Assembly: GCA_905235085.1 (NCBI GenBank)
Contig: CAJOKD010000001.1
Span: forward strand, 42,248-106,247
Source of the DNA: an uncultured Bacteroidales bacterium
Lineage (GTDB): Bacteria; Bacteroidota; Bacteroidia; Bacteroidales; UBA932
DNA length: 64,000 nt
Direction: 5' to 3'
Position numbers and translations under genes: made by a program
The notes under the pieces: model-generated
What the model saw: the letters and a program-made list of their open reading frames with translations, nothing else
Databases searched by the model: none
Told to the model about the DNA's origin: nothing
Part shown: positions 26,458 to 37,690 of the stretch, in pieces
Layout: each line of letters starts with the position of its first letter
Position numbering within the stretch: the first letter of the stretch is position 1

Positions 26458-27675
26458 GATCTTCTTGAAATCATATTCCTCAGGATCTTTCACGTAGGCC
26501 TTTGCAGCTTCGTAATCTGCCGGAGTGATATAGTGGCAGATGTGTGAATAGTAATTCGTAGCTGTGCCGCCTTCGATGTTCACCCTGCGTGGCGGAATCT
26601 TGCCTTCCTCGTTCTGGAGATCCTTCAGATAGAGAGGATGGGCTTCTCCGTTGGCATCGACATATACCATACATCCGGTCTCACCCTTGGAATAGAGTTC
26701 ATATGCTCCCATCGCGAGTTCGGTGCAGTAGGTCAGGTCGTAACCGATTGGGTCCTGGCAGCGTACATCGTATCCGATCTCCACAGGACGGGTCTTCACC
26801 TTCATCCCGATCTTCTTGAACTCCTTCTCGAGGATGTCGTTGAAGAGGACAGCCTTGGAAATCTTGCCGAGCTCCGGATGTCCGTGCTCGTCATAGGTCA
26901 TATTGACTCCCGTCCCCTTGATGTCTTCAGGATCCATATCGTGGAATACACCTTCGGCAACTACGACTGTTCCGTACGGGATGCCGAGGATCTTCCTCTT
27001 GATGATTGCCGAGAGGGTCAGCTTGATGATCTTGTCGATTGAGATGGTGGTCTTGTTGAACATCTCCGGGATGATGGTCATAGGACAGTGGGTGGCCTCA
27101 CCGATTCCGAGTGCGAGGTGGCCTGCAGAACGTCCCATAGCGGAAATGAGCAGCCAGTTTCCGGATGTGCGGGCATCCTCATACACCGTGCGTGCGATGT
27201 GGGCGCCTTCGTCCTTGGCGGAGTTGAATCCGAATGTAGGAGCATTGTCCGGAAGCGGAAGGTCGTTGTCGATGGTCTTCGGAACGTGGATGTTGTGGAT
27301 AGGATAATCCTTGGCTTCCAGGAACTTTGCGATCCTGTTCGCAGTAGATGCAGTATCGTCGCCTCCGACCGTGACAAGGAGCTTTACGTTGTTCTCCTGG
27401 AAAAGCGGCAGGTTGAAGTTCTTTTCGAAGTCTTCATCCGTCGGCTTGAAACGGCTCATCTGAAGATATGATCCTCCTCTGTTGAAGTAAGCGTCCGCCT
27501 TGAAGAAGTCGATGTCCTCGGTGCGCGGGGTCTTGCTGAAGAGACCGGAATATCCGCCGTGAAGGCCGATTACACGGAATCCGTTGGATAGAAAAGTCTT
27601 GGCGACCGAGCACACTACGGTGTTCATTCCAGGGGCTGGACCTCCCCCGCAAAGGATGATGATTGAATCTTTCAT
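26446..27675 (-). CDS. Phosphofructokinase, probable pyrophosphate-dependent type
   Basis: PfkA-superfamily enzyme of 409 residues that phosphorylates fructose 6-phosphate in glycolysis. From the ATG at 27675 it opens MKDSIIILCGGGPAPGMN. The loop GGDDTAS (104-110) has Asp after GGD, which marks PPi-utilising enzymes, whereas ATP enzymes have Gly (GGDGS). PKTIDNDLP (132-140) and SAMGRSAGHLAL are also of the PPi or mixed type. The enzyme may therefore be reversible and serve gluconeogenesis. An upstream non-family extension to 27720 exists but is unlikely. It overlaps the GH13 gene at the 3' end by 12 bp. Confidence 0.87.
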   Translation of the reverse strand: MKDSIIILCGGGPAPGMNTVVCSVAKTFLSNGFRVIGLHGGYSGLFSKTPRTEDIDFFKADAYFNRGGSYLQMSRFKPTDEDFEKNFNLPLFQENNVKLLVTVGGDDTASTANRIAKFLEAKDYPIHNIHVPKTIDNDLPLPDNAPTFGFNSAKDEGAHIARTVYEDARTSGNWLLISAMGRSAGHLALGIGEATHCPMTIIPEMFNKTTISIDKIIKLTLSAIIKRKILGIPYGTVVVAEGVFHDMDPEDIKGTGVNMTYDEHGHPELGKISKAVLFNDILEKEFKKIGMKVKTRPVEIGYDVRCQDPIGYDLTYCTELAMGAYELYSKGETGCMVYVDANGEAHPLYLKDLQNEEGKIPPRRVNIEGGTATNYYSHICHYITPADYEAAKAYVKDPEEYDFKKILNW

Positions 27676-27758
27676 GTCTGGGTTGTTTAAAATTTGTATG
27701 TTCGTCATTCGCAATCGCAAATTTAATCCATTTTCAGCAATTTGTCGCCAATTTTCGT

Positions 27759-27766
27759 TAATTTTG
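27759..27766 (+). promoter_or_regulatory. -7 box of the ligA promoter
   Basis: TAATTTTG at 27759-27766 fits TAnnTTTG and lies 25 bp before the ligA ATG. A TTTG at 27741-27744 is only 14 bases upstream, shorter than the usual spacing, so the -33 element is uncertain. Confidence 0.4.
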
Positions 27767-27776
27767 TAATTTATAA

Positions 27777-29846
<2,070 letters not shown>

Positions 29847-29850
29847 GGCT

Positions 29851-30807
29851 ATGAACTGGTTCAGGAAGATCATATTCAAGATCAAGACCTACATCCGGTG
29901 GATCAACAAGTTCCTCGGACACGATCTCTGGCAGATAAACCTTGACGAGCTTTCCAAGGCCAGGGCAAGGCTGCTCCGTGACGTGCGTGTGGTAATGGAT
30001 GCGCTCAGGAATTTCGCCGATGAGAAGATCGGTTTCCAGTCGGTTGCCCTGAGTTATTTCTGCACTATGGCTGCGGTTCCCCTGGTGGCGGTTGCCTTCG
30101 CCATCACGAGCGGTTTCGGACTGGAGAAACTGCTTCAGGAGGCCTTGTATTCCGCCGACATCAACCAGACCCTGATCGATACTCTTATGGATGGTGCGAA
30201 CAATATCATCAAGGCAGCAAGGTCCGGAGTGTTCGGAATGATTACCGCCCTGTCTTTCGTTTGGCTCGTAATCTGGATGATGAACCGGGTCGAGAAAGTG
30301 TTCAACAATGTCTGGCACGTGCGCAAGCCGCGCAGGAAGGCTCTGAAGAGCTACGGAATCGACATCATCATAATGACAATCATACCTTTCATCATCATAA
30401 TCTTCTTTGCAGGGACCGTGGTCTATACCCACGTTCTCGACCTCATCCCCAACTGGATCGGAATAACGGATTCCATCAAGTCTTTCCTGGGCTGGAGCAT
30501 ATTCGGTGGAGTCGCTGTGATGACCCTCTCGGCGATGTACAAGTTCATTCCTGCGACATATGTGGACTACAGGTATGCCCTCAAGGCGGCACTGCTTGCA
30601 GGAATCGCCTTCACGGTACTCCAGTATCTCTATCTGGAGACTCAGGTTATGGTGGTGAAGCTCAATGCGGTTTACGGAGCGGTAGCAGCGATTCCGCTCT
30701 TTATGATATGGCTGAGGTTAGGGTGGCTCATCATACTTTATGGCGCCCAGTTCTCATATTCGTTCCAGAAAGTAGCGGAAAGCGATAAAGAAATCGAGGC
30801 AGTATGA
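29851..30807 (+). CDS. YihY/BrkB family inner membrane protein
   Basis: About 318 residues with six predicted membrane segments (for example YFCTMAAVPLVAVAFAITSG, IIIMTIIPFIIIIFFAGTVV and AIPLFMIWLRLGWLIILYG) and the family pattern KIGFQSVALSYFCTMAAVP. The family was once called ribonuclease BN by mistake; its real role in the envelope is not settled. The ATG at 29851 is preferred because a longer frame from 29788 lies within the ligA coding region. The stop overlaps the start of the RelA/SpoT gene by four bases (ATGA), which implies co-translation. Confidence 0.87.
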   Translation: MNWFRKIIFKIKTYIRWINKFLGHDLWQINLDELSKARARLLRDVRVVMDALRNFADEKIGFQSVALSYFCTMAAVPLVAVAFAITSGFGLEKLLQEALYSADINQTLIDTLMDGANNIIKAARSGVFGMITALSFVWLVIWMMNRVEKVFNNVWHVRKPRRKALKSYGIDIIIMTIIPFIIIIFFAGTVVYTHVLDLIPNWIGITDSIKSFLGWSIFGGVAVMTLSAMYKFIPATYVDYRYALKAALLAGIAFTVLQYLYLETQVMVVKLNAVYGAVAAIPLFMIWLRLGWLIILYGAQFSYSFQKVAESDKEIEAV

Positions 30808-33044
30808 GTTTCTCCAAATTCACAGAACAGGATTACGATCAGATAAACAGGAGCTACGGCGAACTGAAGGCCGCTGCGCAGAATCGTTGTGCCAACAGCG
30901 AGGAGCTGGATGTCGTCCAGAAGGCTTTCGACTTCGCCAACGAAGCTCACAAGAACGTACGCAGGCATTCCGGCGATCCGTACATCCTTCATCCCCTGGA
31001 AGTTGCGAAGATAGTCGTCAGTGACATCGGTCTCGGTTACAAGTCGATTTCCGCCGCCTTATTGCACGACGTAGTCGAAGATACGGACTACACAGTCGAC
31101 GACCTGAAGAACCTTTTCGGTGACAAGATAGCCAGTCTTGTGGACGGCCTTACCAAGATAAAGACCGTCCTCGACAACGAGGACCGCACAAAGAAACTGT
31201 CCGACAGCAGCCAGGAGAGCCTCCAGGCGGAGAACTTCAAGAGAATCCTCCTGACCTTGAACGATGACGTCCGCGTGGTGCTGATAAAACTTGCGGACCG
31301 CCTGCACAATTGCAGGACGATCGAATTTATGCCGGAATACAAGAGGGACAAGATCCTCGGGGAGACTATGTTCATATTCATCCCTCTTGCACACAGGCTC
31401 GGTCTCTACGAGATCAAGTCGGAGATGGAGAATATCTGCCTCAAGTACAAGGAACCGGATGCATACAAGGAAATCAGTGCCCTGGTCAACAAGAACATAG
31501 CCGGCCAGGAGAAGCAGATCGACGATTTCATCGCTCCGATCAGCGAAGCTTTGAAGGATGCCGGTTTCGATTTCGTGGTAAAGAAGCGTGTGAAGACTCC
31601 GTATTCGATCTGGCACAAGATGCAGACGAAGAACATTACCTTCGAGCAGGTATACGACTTGTATGCGCTCAGGATAGTGTTCAATCCGGATCCGAATTCC
31701 AAGGAAAGCGAACGTGACCAGTGCTATCATATATTCTCCATAATTACCGGGATATACAGGTACAAGCCAGATCGTGTGCGGGATTGGGTGAAGCATTCGA
31801 AGAGCAATGGCTACGAAGCGCTCCACTGTACCCTTATGAGTGACAAAGGCATCTGGATCGAGGTCCAGATACGTTCCAAGCGAATGGACGACATTGCCGA
31901 AAAGGGTATCGCGGCGCATTGGACATACAAGCAGGAAGGTTATATCAGCGAGAACGACAGCGAGATGGACAAGTGGCTCGCCAAGGTGAAGGAAATACTT
32001 GTGAGTCCTGACGTGAACGCGCTCGAGCTCTTGGACATCATCCATAATGACCTTACCAGCAGTGAGATCACCGTATTCACTCCGAAGGGTGACCAGAAAA
32101 CCATCCGCAAGGGTGCGACAGCCCTGGATTTCGCATATCTTATTCATACCGAGATCGGTAACAAGGCTATCGCGGCCAAGGTCAATATGAGGCTCGTCAC
32201 CCTCTCCCACGTCCTCAAGACCGGAGACCAGATCGAAATCATCACTGCCGAGAATGGCAAGCCGAAGCGCGAATGGCTTCAGTTCCTTCAGACCAGGCAC
32301 GCCCGCAACATAGTCATAGACTATTTCAAGGGCCACAAGAAGGATGTCGTGGAGGCAGGGCGGAAATTGCTCAAGGAGAACTTCGAAGTCAGGGGCTACA
32401 GGATGTCCGACGATGCAGTCGCTTTGCTGGTCGACCATTTCAACATCCCGTCCCGGAGCACCGAAGAATTTATGTTCAGGATAGGTCTCGGACTGGTTAA
32501 TCTTGATGACCTTTCAGATATTCTCGTGAACGAAAAGTTGGACAGGAACCACAGTTACTGGTCCTCCTTCCTCAGGTTCGGGAAAAAGAAAGAAACTCCG
32601 GCATCCGCCCGGAAACAGGTAAAGGACGAATATGTTATAGCTTCCTGCTGCCGTCCTATCCCCGGCGATTCCGTGATCGGGATAAAGTCTCCTGACGGAG
32701 TCGTGACCGTCCACAAGAAGAGCTGCCCTGTCGCAGACGGCATCGCCTCCAAGCACGGAGACTGGGTCGTGGTCCCAAAGTGGGAAGGAAGTGCAGACAA
32801 CCAGGCTTTCCCTGTCCGTCTTTCCTTCAAGGGAATAGACAGGATGGGACTCCTGAACGAGATTTCACGATACATCTCCCTGGTGATGGGCGTGAATATG
32901 AAGAAAGTTTATCTCAGTACCGAAGAGGGCATATTCGATGGCTACATCGATCTCCTGGTCCACGACAAGACCGCCCTGGAGAGGATGATCCGCAAGCTTG
33001 GCTCGATAGACGGTGTACAATCGGTGGTCAGGACGGATATGTGA
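30804..33044 (+). CDS. Bifunctional (p)ppGpp synthetase/hydrolase, RelA/SpoT homolog
   Basis: 746-residue long RSH protein controlling the stringent response. The HD hydrolase domain has HPLEVAKIVV (H63), H88-D89 and E92-D93 (LLHDVVEDTD), so hydrolysis looks intact. The synthetase region shows YDLYALRIVF, HSKSNGYEALH and IEVQIRSKRMDDIAEKGIAAHW. The TGS domain (ITVFTPKGDQKTIRKGATALDFAY) is followed by a zinc-finger/CC segment with VIASCCRPIPGDSVIG and a C-terminal ACT domain. Both catalytic modules appear functional. It is the third gene of the ligA operon. A short 29-bp gap leads to the lipoprotein gene. The single gene could be named rel or spoT; I leave the symbol open. Confidence 0.94.
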   Translation: MSFSKFTEQDYDQINRSYGELKAAAQNRCANSEELDVVQKAFDFANEAHKNVRRHSGDPYILHPLEVAKIVVSDIGLGYKSISAALLHDVVEDTDYTVDDLKNLFGDKIASLVDGLTKIKTVLDNEDRTKKLSDSSQESLQAENFKRILLTLNDDVRVVLIKLADRLHNCRTIEFMPEYKRDKILGETMFIFIPLAHRLGLYEIKSEMENICLKYKEPDAYKEISALVNKNIAGQEKQIDDFIAPISEALKDAGFDFVVKKRVKTPYSIWHKMQTKNITFEQVYDLYALRIVFNPDPNSKESERDQCYHIFSIITGIYRYKPDRVRDWVKHSKSNGYEALHCTLMSDKGIWIEVQIRSKRMDDIAEKGIAAHWTYKQEGYISENDSEMDKWLAKVKEILVSPDVNALELLDIIHNDLTSSEITVFTPKGDQKTIRKGATALDFAYLIHTEIGNKAIAAKVNMRLVTLSHVLKTGDQIEIITAENGKPKREWLQFLQTRHARNIVIDYFKGHKKDVVEAGRKLLKENFEVRGYRMSDDAVALLVDHFNIPSRSTEEFMFRIGLGLVNLDDLSDILVNEKLDRNHSYWSSFLRFGKKKETPASARKQVKDEYVIASCCRPIPGDSVIGIKSPDGVVTVHKKSCPVADGIASKHGDWVVVPKWEGSADNQAFPVRLSFKGIDRMGLLNEISRYISLVMGVNMKKVYLSTEEGIFDGYIDLLVHDKTALERMIRKLGSIDGVQSVVRTDM

Positions 33045-33073
33045 GCCTGATTTTTGAATGTTAAGAATCCGCG

Positions 33074-34864
33074 ATGAAAAAGTTCTTGTCAAGATATTTC
33101 CCTTTGATACCGGTCGTGGCCATCATAGCCATATCGGTCTTCTCGCCATCCTGCGCGAATACTACGCAAGCTCCGACAGGAGGACCGAGGGATTCCATCC
33201 CGCCGGTAATGCGCAAGGTCTCCCCTGTACCCGGAACGACCAAGGTGCCGGTTCACGGGACCCAGGTTGTATTTACTTTCGACGAATACGTTACTGTTAA
33301 GGACAGCAAGGGAATATACCTCTCCCCTCCTCTGAGCAAGTCTCCCCGCTATAAGATCAAGGGCAAGAGCGTTGTGGTCTACTTCGAGGAAGACCTGCTT
33401 CCGAATACGACCTATACGCTTGACTTGACGAATGCCATTGCCGATAACAACGAGAGCAATATCTTCCCGGGTTTCACTACCTGGTTCTCGACAGGAGATA
33501 CCATAGATTCGTTGTATATGACTGGCAGTGTCTTCAACTGCAATGACTTGAAACCTATCAAGGGCGCGACGGTGATGCTGTACAAGGACCATAGCGATTC
33601 AGCGGTGTTCCTGACCAGGCCTGCGGCTTCCGCGAAGACGGACGACTGGGGATATTTCTCCGTACGCAACATCCAGGACACGCTCTACAGGGTGTATGCC
33701 GTAGTTGATGGCAACGGGAACAATATGTACGACCCCGATGAGGACAGGATCGCTTTCCTGGACTCTCTTTTCCAGCCTAAGTACGTCGTCAGGGATTCGG
33801 TGCCTGAATTGATGAAATACGATATGAAAGATACCGCAGCCTGTCTGGCTAGGCATTCCGACGTGGAACTGAACGTGTTCCGCGAGCGACCTTCCAAGCA
33901 GATGCTGATGAACAAGGTCAGGCTTTCAGACAGGGCGTCATATATTACCTTTATGGCTCCGGATACTCAGATAGACTCTCTCTGGTTCCGTGGATATGCA
34001 CCTGAACGTGTCATCACCGAATTCAATCCGCGCAAGGACAGTCTGCTTCTATGGCTCAATGTCCAGCGTCCTATGCCCGACACTCTTTTCCTGAACGTCC
34101 GTTACTGGAAGACCGATACCCTTGGTGTGCTGAGGCCGGAGACGGAGGAAGTGAGCCTTGTGGAAGAGAACAAACCTAAGTCACGGGCAGCGCGCAAGAA
34201 GGTGCAGCACGCAGATACGGTCTGCGCCCTGACCCTCAAGGCTACTCCGGAGACATTCGAGCAGTATGGTTATTCCATCGTATTCAACGACCCTCCGATC
34301 CTTGCATTCTTCGATTCCCTCAAGTTCACCTCGGTGAATCCAAGGCAGAAGGAGGAAGTAGAAAAGTTCAAGATCGAACGGGACTCGACCAATATCCGGA
34401 AGTATGACATCACTCCCCTCTGCAAGATCCAGCAGGGATGGGAATACATTTTCAACATACCCGAGAGGACGTTCAAGGATATTAACGGCCACTGGAATGA
34501 CAGTACGAAGGTCAAGATCTCGCTTCCGAAAGACGAGGACCTGAGTTCGCTGACCCTGAACATAAAAGGTGTCAGGAACAAGTATATCGTTGATTTCCAG
34601 AATGAATCGAAGTCCGAGATTATACGCACTTACGTGATTGAGACCGACTGTCAGCTTCTCTTCCCGTATCTTCAGAAAGGCAAGTATGCCATCAGGATCA
34701 CCGAAGATGTGAACCGCAACGGGATAGTGGATACCGGCAACCTCCTGAAACACATACAGCCGGAGAAGGTCAGGTATCTCAAGATAGATGATGAGGATTT
34801 CATCGTCATCCCTGAACGGAGCGAAGTGGTCCAGGACCTCGATCTTGAAACGATGTTTAAATAG
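33074..34864 (+). CDS. Lipoprotein with N-terminal Ig-like (Big_5) domain
   Basis: 596 residues. The signal peptide has a lipobox FSPSC (cysteine near residue 28), followed by NTTQAPTGGPRDSIPPVM, the Bacteroidota start of Big_5/SbsA Ig-like proteins. The first module (about 35-140) contains VVFTFDEYVTVKD and YFEEDLLPNTTYTLDL, typical of bacterial Ig-like domain 5. A carboxypeptidase-regulatory-like beta region follows (TDDWGYFSVRNIQDTLYRVYAVVDGNGN), with an apparent Asp-rich turn (NGNNMYDPDED) that may bind calcium. The rest is beta-rich and unassigned. It is likely surface- or periplasm-facing on the outer membrane. Its function is unknown, but it is conserved next to RSH in the same operon here. 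Confidence 0.78.
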   Translation: MKKFLSRYFPLIPVVAIIAISVFSPSCANTTQAPTGGPRDSIPPVMRKVSPVPGTTKVPVHGTQVVFTFDEYVTVKDSKGIYLSPPLSKSPRYKIKGKSVVVYFEEDLLPNTTYTLDLTNAIADNNESNIFPGFTTWFSTGDTIDSLYMTGSVFNCNDLKPIKGATVMLYKDHSDSAVFLTRPAASAKTDDWGYFSVRNIQDTLYRVYAVVDGNGNNMYDPDEDRIAFLDSLFQPKYVVRDSVPELMKYDMKDTAACLARHSDVELNVFRERPSKQMLMNKVRLSDRASYITFMAPDTQIDSLWFRGYAPERVITEFNPRKDSLLLWLNVQRPMPDTLFLNVRYWKTDTLGVLRPETEEVSLVEENKPKSRAARKKVQHADTVCALTLKATPETFEQYGYSIVFNDPPILAFFDSLKFTSVNPRQKEEVEKFKIERDSTNIRKYDITPLCKIQQGWEYIFNIPERTFKDINGHWNDSTKVKISLPKDEDLSSLTLNIKGVRNKYIVDFQNESKSEIIRTYVIETDCQLLFPYLQKGKYAIRITEDVNRNGIVDTGNLLKHIQPEKVRYLKIDDEDFIVIPERSEVVQDLDLETMFK

Positions 34865-34872
34865 TGTCGGCT

Positions 34873-35730
34873 ATGAAAGTGATCGTCAAGTCATTGTTAT
34901 GCATATCAGTTGCGCTGGTCCCGCTCTATTCCCAGGCTCAGGCTCCATCTGACTCGACAAAGGTGGAGTTTACTGACGCCTACCTGGATACCGTGAAGCT
35001 CGATAAGGCTTTCAAGCTCAATGACTATTCGATGATAGGCGTGGAATATGGAGGTACTGCAAACAGGATGATGTTCAATCCTACCAAGACGCAGACCACC
35101 TTGTATCTCCTCAATACCTACGGGGTATATTACATCAGATGCTACAAGCTTTTCGACGGAAGTCCCGTCATAGGCTCCAAGGTTGGACTGAGGTACAGCC
35201 ACGAGGGCTATAAGTTCAAGGAGAACAAGGAAACGGGTATTACTCCCGACATAGAAGGTGCTTACAAGGCCGTAATGGATGTCGTCGAGCTGCCGTTTAT
35301 GCTTCATCTGCATACTGACGGGCCATATTATATGGTAGCTGCTGATGCCGGAATCTATGGTGGCTACAGGCTGAATATCGAAAGGATTGGAGATTATGTA
35401 AGGGAAGATCTGGTACACAGCTTCAAGGAAACTGACAGGCGTTTCGATTATGGCCTCAATGCCGGCATCGGATTCGGCATCGTGCTGGATCCTTTCGAAT
35501 TCCACGTCAATGCCAACGTCAGGTGGAGTTGGAACTCGATCTACGATCCTGATACTTACAGCAAGGACTACTACAGGTTCGCATATCCGTTCGATGTCGT
35601 CGTAACGGCAGGCCTGTACTACCATCTCAGCAGGAGGACGGGTAAGAACAGGGCCCAGCTCCGCCACGAAGCATACGAGCAAGTCTATCATCCTAAATCT
35701 AATGAAGATCCTGACAGCCAGGGCAGGTAA
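34873..35730 (+). CDS. Exported protein of unknown function, probable outer-membrane beta-barrel
   Basis: About 285 residues with a Sec signal peptide (SLLCISVALVPLYSQAQA). The mature part alternates aromatic and polar residues in beta-barrel fashion (YYIRCYKLFDG, SKVGLRYSHEGYKF, GAGIGFGIVLDPFEFHVNANVRWSW), suggesting a small outer-membrane barrel of the PorT/OmpA-like kind. I do not recognise a named family. The ATG at 34873 is preferred over a GTG at 34864. Its last 29 bases overlap the start of ispG in another frame, so the two are translated together. Upstream are the Ig-like lipoprotein and RSH. Confidence 0.65.
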   Translation: MKVIVKSLLCISVALVPLYSQAQAPSDSTKVEFTDAYLDTVKLDKAFKLNDYSMIGVEYGGTANRMMFNPTKTQTTLYLLNTYGVYYIRCYKLFDGSPVIGSKVGLRYSHEGYKFKENKETGITPDIEGAYKAVMDVVELPFMLHLHTDGPYYMVAADAGIYGGYRLNIERIGDYVREDLVHSFKETDRRFDYGLNAGIGFGIVLDPFEFHVNANVRWSWNSIYDPDTYSKDYYRFAYPFDVVVTAGLYYHLSRRTGKNRAQLRHEAYEQVYHPKSNEDPDSQGR

Positions 35731-37057
35731 TGTCCTTATAGGCGGCGGCAATCCCATTGTCGTCCAGACGATGTGCAATACGCATACGAGCGACGTGGAA
35801 GCCACTGTCTCCCAGTGTGTTCGCCTCTGCGCTGCAGGCGCGGAGATGATACGGCTGACAGTACCCGGACCTTCGGATGTAGAGTGCGTGAAGGCTATCA
35901 AGTCCCGCCTTGCAGGAATGGGCATTTCAGTTCCGATAGTGGCTGACATACACTTCTCTTCCCAGACCGCTCTCCTGGTGGCGCCATTCGTTGAAAAAGT
36001 CAGGATCAACCCTGGCAATTTCCACCGTGACCATTCCAAGGCCAGGAAGCAGTTCTCGAAGCTGATCGATGTCTGCAAGGAGAACGGTACCGCCATACGC
36101 ATAGGTATAAACCACGGCTCTCTCGGCGAATATATAACGAATCTTTACGGCAATACCCCTGACGCTATGGCCAGGGCGGCGATGGAGTGGCTTGGGATGT
36201 GCCTCGAGGCGGAATTCTTCAATGCAGTTGTGTCCCTCAAATCTAGCAATACGACAGTGATGGTGGAAGCTTATCGCAGGCTTACCGCAATGATGAAAGA
36301 GTGCGGATACGTTTTCCCTCTCCACGTCGGAGTGACCGAAGCCGGCAACGGAGACAGTGGGCGCATAAAGTCCTGCGTAGGTATCTCTTCGCTCCTGTCA
36401 GAGGGTATAGGTGACACGCTGAGGGTGTCCCTTACGGAGGATCCCGAAGCGGAAATACCTGTGGCAGAGTATCTTGCCGCTAGATATGACCATAAGATCA
36501 CATCATCCCTTACTTCCATCTCGATCTCAGGCAGGACGGCGGTGGCGAACTATGACTCCCCTTCCTATGAGACCTTGCTGCTGGATGCCTCCTGCGATTT
36601 CGGCAAGCGGCTTCTGGACAAGGACCTCGACGAGCTTGTCATCGAAGGCCGCTATATCGACGATGAAGGCAATTGCGTAGACATCGCGGAATCGGGTGTC
36701 GGGAAGTACCTTTCCGATGAACTGATGCAGGCTGCAAGGAGGCGTTTCTACAAGCCCGAATACATAGCCTGTCCCGGATGCGGGAGGACGATGTATGACC
36801 TTCAGGCTACATTCGAGGAGGTGAAGGCGAAGACCGCCCACCTTAAGGACACAGTCATAGCCGTGATGGGATGCATCGTAAACGGGCCTGGAGAAATGGC
36901 TGATGCCGACTGGGGATATGTCGGCGAAGGCAACCACAAGGTCACTATCTACAAAGGAAAGACTCCAGTCCTGAAGCACGTTCCGGACACGGAGGCCGTA
37001 GATGAACTGGTTTCTCTTATTTCAGCCTGGCTATCGGAGTCAGGCAGGCTTTCGTGA
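35702..37057 (+). CDS. ispG: 4-hydroxy-3-methylbut-2-enyl diphosphate synthase with a short insertion domain
   Basis: IspG/GcpE of the MEP isoprenoid pathway, a [4Fe-4S] enzyme that opens the cyclic diphosphate MEcPP to HMBPP. The start reads GNVLIGGGNPIVVQTMCNT, the family N-terminus. The cluster ligands are C357 and C360 (ACPGCGRT) and C391 (MGCIVNGPGE), with the conserved E398. At 451 residues it is longer than E. coli IspG (about 370) but much shorter than the usual insert-containing (A*) form of Bacteroidota and Chlamydia (around 600). The extra segment lies about 262-352. It overlaps the preceding gene by 29 bases and psd on the opposite strand by 41 bases. Confidence 0.93.
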   Translation: MKILTARAGNVLIGGGNPIVVQTMCNTHTSDVEATVSQCVRLCAAGAEMIRLTVPGPSDVECVKAIKSRLAGMGISVPIVADIHFSSQTALLVAPFVEKVRINPGNFHRDHSKARKQFSKLIDVCKENGTAIRIGINHGSLGEYITNLYGNTPDAMARAAMEWLGMCLEAEFFNAVVSLKSSNTTVMVEAYRRLTAMMKECGYVFPLHVGVTEAGNGDSGRIKSCVGISSLLSEGIGDTLRVSLTEDPEAEIPVAEYLAARYDHKITSSLTSISISGRTAVANYDSPSYETLLLDASCDFGKRLLDKDLDELVIEGRYIDDEGNCVDIAESGVGKYLSDELMQAARRRFYKPEYIACPGCGRTMYDLQATFEEVKAKTAHLKDTVIAVMGCIVNGPGEMADADWGYVGEGNHKVTIYKGKTPVLKHVPDTEAVDELVSLISAWLSESGRLS

Positions 37058-37682
37058 ATTCCCCTTCCTGGACCAGGATCTTAGCGTCAAGAGGCAGGAA
37101 TATGTCGATCCTGGAACCGAACTTGATGATGCCGCACTGTTCTCCCCTGTTTACATCTGCACCTTCTTCCGAGTAGCAGACGATACGCCTTGCGAACGTT
37201 CCTGCAATCTGTTTGAAGAATATCTCCCCGTGTGAGTTCGAGATGGCTGTCGACGAATGCTCGTTTTGCTCGGACGCCTTCGGAAGGAACGCGAGCAGGT
37301 ACTTGCCAGGATGATACTTGTAATAGGAAATCTTTCCGGTCATTGGCCAGAAGTTGGTGTGGACGTCCCAGAAATCCATATACACGGACACCTGGATGCA
37401 GTCGGCCTTGAAATACTCTTTTTCATAGACCCTCTCCACGATCACCACTTTCCCGTCTGCCACTGATGTAACTAGTCTTTCGTCTCCTTCAGGGATCTCC
37501 CTGTCCGGAACCCTGTGGAACCAGAACACGAAGAACGCCAGCGCGAGGAGCAGAAGGAGGACAGGAATCAGTATCCAAAGGTTTCCTATGAAATATGCGG
37601 CACAGGCGGCCAGGACTGTCAAGAAAGCCCACAGGCCTGCGATCGTGCCCTTGGAGTCTTTATCTATGATGATCCTTCTCAT
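37017..37682 (-). CDS. psd: Phosphatidylserine decarboxylase family protein
   Basis: 221-residue short-type proenzyme that decarboxylates phosphatidylserine to phosphatidylethanolamine at the inner membrane. Two hydrophobic segments lie near the N-terminus (LWAFLTVLAACAAYFIGNLW and IPVLLLLLALAFFVFWF). The self-cleavage site that makes the pyruvoyl group is the Gly-Ser in IIKFGSRIDIFLP, and the conserved HTNFWPMTGKI and YCSEEGADVNRGEQCG blocks are present. It is the last gene of the rsfS-ftsH-cdsA-psd operon, 8 bp after cdsA, so two consecutive phospholipid genes lie together. It overlaps the 3' end of ispG by 41 bases. Confidence 0.9.
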   Translation of the reverse strand: MRRIIIDKDSKGTIAGLWAFLTVLAACAAYFIGNLWILIPVLLLLLALAFFVFWFHRVPDREIPEGDERLVTSVADGKVVIVERVYEKEYFKADCIQVSVYMDFWDVHTNFWPMTGKISYYKYHPGKYLLAFLPKASEQNEHSSTAISNSHGEIFFKQIAGTFARRIVCYSEEGADVNRGEQCGIIKFGSRIDIFLPLDAKILVQEGEFTKACLTPIARLK

Positions 37683-37690
37683 TCCTAAAA

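Noticed and set aside
11590..27769. Short antisense frames within the core genes
   Set aside because: They overlap well-supported genes on the other strand and have no motifs of their own.
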